Below are positions 60,527 through 64,000 of a stretch of DNA of 64,000 nt, one piece after another. The notes under the pieces are model-generated. The model was not told the origin of the DNA. It saw nothing but the letters and a program-made list of their open reading frames with translations, and searched no databases. The DNA lies in contig NZ_KQ947988.1 in the NCBI RefSeq assembly GCF_001513975.1, positions 186,001-250,000 on the forward strand. Direction: 5' to 3'. The stretch comes from Streptomyces curacoi (GTDB lineage Bacteria; Actinomycetota; Actinomycetes; Streptomycetales; Streptomycetaceae). Position numbers and translations under genes: made by a program. Position 1 is the first letter of the stretch; each line of letters starts with the position of its first letter.

Positions 60527-61963
60527 ATGGCATCGGCATTCGAATACGCACCGGCTCCCGAGTCCCGCGGAAACGTCGACATCGCGCCCTCGTACGGCCT
60601 GTTCATCGACGGCGAGTTCACCGAGGCCGCCGACGGCAAGGTCTTCAAGACCGTCTCGCCGTCCACCGAGGAGGTCCTCTCCGAGATCGCCCAGGCCGGC
60701 GCGGCGGACGTGGACCGCGCGGTGAAGGCCGCCCGCAAGGCCTTCGAGAAGTGGTCGGCGCTGCCCGGCTCGGAGCGCGCGAAGTACCTCTTCCGCATCG
60801 CCCGGATCATCCAGGAGCGCAGCCGCGAGCTGGCGGTCCTGGAGACCCTGGACAACGGCAAGCCGATCAAGGAGACGCGCGACGCCGACCTCCCCCTGGT
60901 CGCCGCGCACTTCTTCTACTACGCGGGCTGGGCCGACAAGCTGGAGTACGCGGGCTTCGGCGCGAACCCGAAGCCGCTCGGCGTCGCGGGCCAGGTCATC
61001 CCCTGGAACTTCCCGCTGCTGATGCTGGCGTGGAAGATCGCCCCGGCCCTCGCGACCGGCAACACGGTCGTCCTGAAGCCGGCCGAGACCACCCCGCTCT
61101 CCGCCCTGTTCTTCGCGGACATCTGCCGCCAGGCGGGCCTGCCCAAGGGCGTCGTCAACATCCTTCCGGGCTACGGCGACACGGGCGCCGCGCTCGTCGC
61201 GCACCCTGACGTGAACAAGGTCGCCTTCACCGGCTCGACGGCCGTCGGCAAGGAGATCGCGCGGACCGTCGCGGGCTCCCGCAAGAAGCTCACCCTGGAG
61301 CTCGGCGGCAAGGGCGCCAACATCGTCTTCGACGACGCCCCGATCGACCAGGCGGTGGAGGGGATCGTCAACGGCATCTTCTTCAACCAGGGCCAGGTCT
61401 GCTGCGCGGGCAGCCGTCTGCTGGTCCAGGAGTCGATCCAGGACGAGCTGCTGGAGTCCCTCAAGCGCCGCCTGTCGACCCTGCGCCTCGGCGACCCCCT
61501 CGACAAGAACACCGACATCGGCGCGATCAACTCCGAGGAACAGCTCACGCGCATCACCTCGCTCGTCGAGCAGGGCGAGGCGGAGGGCGCCGAGCGCTGG
61601 TCCCCGGCCTGCGAACTGCCCGAGAGCGGCTACTGGTTCGCCCCGACGCTCTTCACGAACGTCACCCAGGCGCACACCATCGCCCGCGACGAGATCTTCG
61701 GCCCGGTGCTGTCGGTCCTCACCTTCCGCACCCCGGACGAGGCCGTCGCCAAGGCCAACAACACCGCGTACGGCCTGTCGGCGGGCATCTGGACGGAGAA
61801 GGGGTCGAGGATCCTCGCCGTCGCGAACAAGCTCCGCGCGGGAGTGATCTGGTCCAACACGTTCAACAAGTTCGACCCGACCTCGCCCTTCGGCGGCTAC
61901 AAGGAGTCGGGCTTCGGCCGCGAGGGCGGCCGCCACGGCCTGGAGGCGTACCTCGATGTCTGA
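60527..61963 (+). CDS. Aldehyde dehydrogenase (active form)
   Basis: 478 residues from ATG 60527, 5 bp after deoC. NAD(P)-dependent oxidation of an aldehyde; in this context acetaldehyde from DeoC is the likely substrate. VIPWNFPLLMLAWKIAPALA (nucleotide region), FTGSTAVGKEIA, LELGGKGANIVF with the general-base Glu, and NQGQVCCAGSR with catalytic C292 are all intact. Overlaps the next gene by 8 bp. Confidence 0.93.
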   Translation: MASAFEYAPAPESRGNVDIAPSYGLFIDGEFTEAADGKVFKTVSPSTEEVLSEIAQAGAADVDRAVKAARKAFEKWSALPGSERAKYLFRIARIIQERSRELAVLETLDNGKPIKETRDADLPLVAAHFFYYAGWADKLEYAGFGANPKPLGVAGQVIPWNFPLLMLAWKIAPALATGNTVVLKPAETTPLSALFFADICRQAGLPKGVVNILPGYGDTGAALVAHPDVNKVAFTGSTAVGKEIARTVAGSRKKLTLELGGKGANIVFDDAPIDQAVEGIVNGIFFNQGQVCCAGSRLLVQESIQDELLESLKRRLSTLRLGDPLDKNTDIGAINSEEQLTRITSLVEQGEAEGAERWSPACELPESGYWFAPTLFTNVTQAHTIARDEIFGPVLSVLTFRTPDEAVAKANNTAYGLSAGIWTEKGSRILAVANKLRAGVIWSNTFNKFDPTSPFGGYKESGFGREGGRHGLEAYLDV

Positions 61964-62894
61964 GAAGACCGAAAAGACCGAACAGCGCTTGTCGGTCTTC
62001 AAGACCTACAAGCTGTACGTCGGCGGGAAGTTCCCGCGTTCCGAGAGCGGCCGGGTGTACGAGGTGACGGCGAAGACATCAGCCGCTGGCGCGGCGGGGA
62101 AGGGCAACTGGCTGGCGAACGTACCGCTGTCGTCCCGCAAGGACGCCCGTGACGCGGTGGTCGCCGCCCGCAAGGCGTTCGGGGCGTGGTCGGGGGCGAC
62201 GGCGTACAACCGCGGTCAGATCCTCTACCGCATCGCCGAGATGCTGGAGGGCCGGCGCGAGCAGTTCGTGCGCGAGGTCGCCGACGCCGAGGGGCTGTCG
62301 AAGTCCAAGGCGGCGGCGGTCGTCGACGCCACGATCGACCGCTGGGTCCTGTACGCGGGCTGGACCGACAAGATCGCCCAGGTGGTCGGCGGCGGAAACC
62401 CGGTCGCGGGACCCTTCTTCAACCTCTCCTCCCCCGAGCCGACCGGCGTGGTGGCCGTCCTGGCCCCCCAGGAGTCGTCCTTCCTGGGCCTGGTCTCGGT
62501 CGTCGCCCCGGTGATCGCCACCGGCAACACGGCGGTCGTGATCGCCTCCGAGAAGTCCCCGCTCCCCGCCCTCTCCCTCGGCGAGGTCCTGGCCACCTCC
62601 GACCTCCCCGGCGGTGTGGTCAACATCCTCTCCGGCCGTACGGCGGAGATCGCGACGCCCCTGGCCGCACACCAGGACGTCAACGCGATCGACCTCGCGG
62701 GCGCCGACGACGTACTGGCGAAGGAGCTGGAGATCGCCGCGGCGGACAACCTCAAGCGCGTCCTTCGTCCACAGCCTGTGGACGAGGTCGACTGGTCGGC
62801 GAAGCCGGGCATCGACCGTATGACGGCGTTCCTGGAGACGAAGACGGTCTGGCACCCGACAGGGTCGCTGGGCGCGTCCGGCTCGTCGTACTGA
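61956..62894 (+). CDS. Truncated aldehyde dehydrogenase-like partner without catalytic Cys
   Basis: 312 residues from ATG 61956, inside the previous gene's last codons. It keeps only the N-terminal (cofactor-binding) two thirds of the aldehyde dehydrogenase fold: DARDAVVAARKAFGAWSGAT, GVVAVLAPQESSFLGLVSVV, GVVNILSG. It ends before the ELGGK/catalytic Cys region and has SSY at its C-terminus. It cannot be an independent dehydrogenase; a regulatory or structural partner of the preceding enzyme is likely. Followed by a strong terminator. Not a fresh frameshift: no remains of the missing domain follow. Confidence 0.88.
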   Translation: MSEKTEKTEQRLSVFKTYKLYVGGKFPRSESGRVYEVTAKTSAAGAAGKGNWLANVPLSSRKDARDAVVAARKAFGAWSGATAYNRGQILYRIAEMLEGRREQFVREVADAEGLSKSKAAAVVDATIDRWVLYAGWTDKIAQVVGGGNPVAGPFFNLSSPEPTGVVAVLAPQESSFLGLVSVVAPVIATGNTAVVIASEKSPLPALSLGEVLATSDLPGGVVNILSGRTAEIATPLAAHQDVNAIDLAGADDVLAKELEIAAADNLKRVLRPQPVDEVDWSAKPGIDRMTAFLETKTVWHPTGSLGASGSSY

Positions 62895-62916
62895 GGACCG
62901 CCGGGCACCGAGACCG

Positions 62917-62958
62917 GAGAGCCGCGCTTCCCCGCCGTCCAGGGGAAGCGCGGCTCTC
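62917..62958. terminator. Terminator of the deoC operon
   Basis: 17-bp perfect stem GAGAGCCGCGCTTCCCC (62917-62933), 8-nt loop, complement 62942-62958. Confidence 0.9.
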
Positions 62959-63084
62959 TGCCGCCACCGTTGCACCACGCGGCGCAACCGCCCCGATACC
63001 CGACGTGTTCGAGGTGTGATGCGCGCATCAAAGCCGACCCGCGGGGTCGTTCCCCGGCCCGGCGATGCCTCACACTGGTGTCCC

Positions 63085-63720
63085 GTGAGTTCCCAACCGC
63101 CCATACCGACGCGAGTCGTGCTGCTCTGCGGCCCCTCCGGCTCCGGCAAGTCTCTTCTCGCGGCCCGCTCCGGGCTTCCCGTGCTGCGGCTCGACGACTT
63201 CTACAAAGAGGGCGACGACCCGACCCTGCCCCAGGTCCCCGGGAGCTCCGACATCGACTGGGACCACCCCGACTCGTGGGACGCCGACACGGCCGTGGCA
63301 GCGATCATGGAGCTGTGCCGCACCGGTCGTACGAACGTTCCGCTCTACGACATCTCGCTCAGCGCCCGCACCGGCGAGGAGGCCGTGGAGATCGGGCGGA
63401 CGCCGCTGTTCATCGCGGAGGGCATCTTCGCGGCCGAGATCGTCACACGCTGCCGGGAACTCGGTGTGCTGGCCGACGCGCTGTGCCTGAGCCGCGGTCC
63501 GGTCAAGACCTTCCGCCGCCGCTTCCTGCGCGACCTGAGGGAGGGCCGCAAGTCGGTGCCCTTCCTGCTGCGCCGCGGCTGGCGGCTGATGCGCCTGGAG
63601 CGCTCGATCATCGCCCGCCAGACCGCGCTCGGCGCCCACGCCTGCGACCGGGACGAGGCCCTCGGCCGCCTCACCGAGGCCGCGGCGGGCCGCTGCCCGG
63701 CGGCGACCCCGGCCACCTGA
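63085..63720 (+). CDS. Uridine kinase-type P-loop protein
   Basis: 211 residues from GTG 63085; the frame is open to 63016, so the start is not certain. P-loop CGPSGSGKS at residues 15-23, then LPVLRLDDFYKEGDDP with the uridine-kinase DDFY motif, DWDHPDSWD (substrate-binding), YDISLSAR and EGIFAAEIV. These match uridine kinase relatives that phosphorylate uridine or cytidine. The C-terminal ~60 residues are arginine-rich. Follows the deoxyribose operon, in keeping with nucleoside salvage. Confidence 0.82.
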   Translation: MSSQPPIPTRVVLLCGPSGSGKSLLAARSGLPVLRLDDFYKEGDDPTLPQVPGSSDIDWDHPDSWDADTAVAAIMELCRTGRTNVPLYDISLSARTGEEAVEIGRTPLFIAEGIFAAEIVTRCRELGVLADALCLSRGPVKTFRRRFLRDLREGRKSVPFLLRRGWRLMRLERSIIARQTALGAHACDRDEALGRLTEAAAGRCPAATPAT

Positions 63721-63779
63721 ACGACCACGGCGCCTTCTCCGTCGTAGGACCGGAAACGGTCCCCGTGGGAAGGAAGCCA

Positions 63780-64000
63780 ATGACCGCTGCTCCCCAGACC
63801 GGCCGACGGCTGATCATGTCCGCGCTGCTCGTCGCGGCGGCCGTCGGCTGCGCGCAGGCGGGCGGCGCGGGCGGCGCGGCCGAGGCCTTGTGCGCGTACC
63901 TGGTGACGTACGACCATCGCACCTATCGGGACGTCGCGAACGTCGACTTCACCGTCGGGGAGAAGCTGGGCACCGCCACGATCCCGGAGTGCGACGACAC
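63780..64000 (+). CDS. Lipoprotein, 5' part (DUF6281-like)
   Basis: Runs off the window; 73 residues visible from ATG 63780, behind GGGAAGGAAG. Signal peptide RRLIMSALLVAAAVGC with lipobox AVGC near residue 24, a Gly/Ala linker, then ALCAYLVTYDHRTYRDVANV and FTVGEKLGTATIPECDD. The last pattern resembles the DUF6281 family of Streptomyces. Two or three cysteines may form a disulfide. The function is unknown. Confidence 0.75.
   Translation, partial: MTAAPQTGRRLIMSALLVAAAVGCAQAGGAGGAAEALCAYLVTYDHRTYRDVANVDFTVGEKLGTATIPECDD

Overview
The window is high-GC actinobacterial DNA from a Streptomyces chromosome. GTG and TTG starts are common, third codon positions are strongly G/C, and mycothiol metabolism is present (mca). 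The order birA / pccB-pccE / maf / accA2, then lpdA / purine nucleoside phosphorylase / phosphohexomutase, parallels birA-accD5-accE5-maf-accA3 and lpdA-deoD-pmmB of Mycobacterium tuberculosis. This is conserved core chromosome with a few accessory insertions. No rRNA, tRNA, integrase, insertion sequence or CRISPR array was seen.

Layout. 1-4.1 kb: 5' end of a YyaL-type thioredoxin-fold gene, a membrane-anchored NB-ARC/TPR protein and a small membrane protein. 4.1-12.3 kb: mca, a DUF4307 protein, greA, a DrrAB-like ABC exporter, ilvA, a frameshifted marR gene, a sigma-region-4 protein coupled to a small membrane protein, and metB. 12.3-17.7 kb: an M48 membrane protease between two paralogous membrane-anchored proteins, then msrA. 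17.8-22.0 kb: the most unusual gene, a 1420-residue NACHT-like NTPase with eleven near-identical HEAT repeats and a C-terminal nucleoside-phosphorylase-type domain. This is the architecture of a bacterial NLR/STAND defence protein. 22.1-27.2 kb: two related VOC proteins, the wreck of an iron-siderophore uptake locus with its iron box still present, a zinc alcohol dehydrogenase divergent from an XRE/MmyB-type regulator, and a TetR regulator with a perfect operator. 27.3-36.6 kb: a secreted subtilase, a MacB-like ABC pair separated by dispersed repeats, an L,D-transpeptidase lipoprotein, a sortase-type surface protein and a lipoprotein. 36.6-43.6 kb: hutH, a GAF-GGDEF protein, an enoyl-CoA hydratase, cya and birA. 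43.7-50.2 kb: the acyl-CoA carboxylase genes pccB, pccE and accA2 with maf and an SGNH hydrolase. 50.4-64 kb: TetR and DeoR regulators, lpdA, and nucleoside/deoxyribose salvage (purine nucleoside phosphorylase, phosphohexomutase, deoC with two aldehyde dehydrogenases, a uridine-kinase-type protein).

How parts work together. BirA would biotinylate AccA2, which with PccB and PccE forms an acyl-CoA carboxylase. Purine nucleoside phosphorylase releases (deoxy)ribose-1-phosphate, phosphohexomutase could interconvert phosphosugars, DeoC cleaves deoxyribose-5-phosphate and the aldehyde dehydrogenases could oxidise the acetaldehyde. The same 12-bp palindrome, CTACGCGCGTAG, lies in front of both the phosphorylase gene and deoC, so they are probably co-regulated.

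Several start codons sit 6-7 nt after a TANNNT -10 hexamer, indicating leaderless mRNAs. Families of intergenic hairpin repeats recur. One, about 230 bp with two copies 43 kb apart, shows compensatory base changes in its stem.
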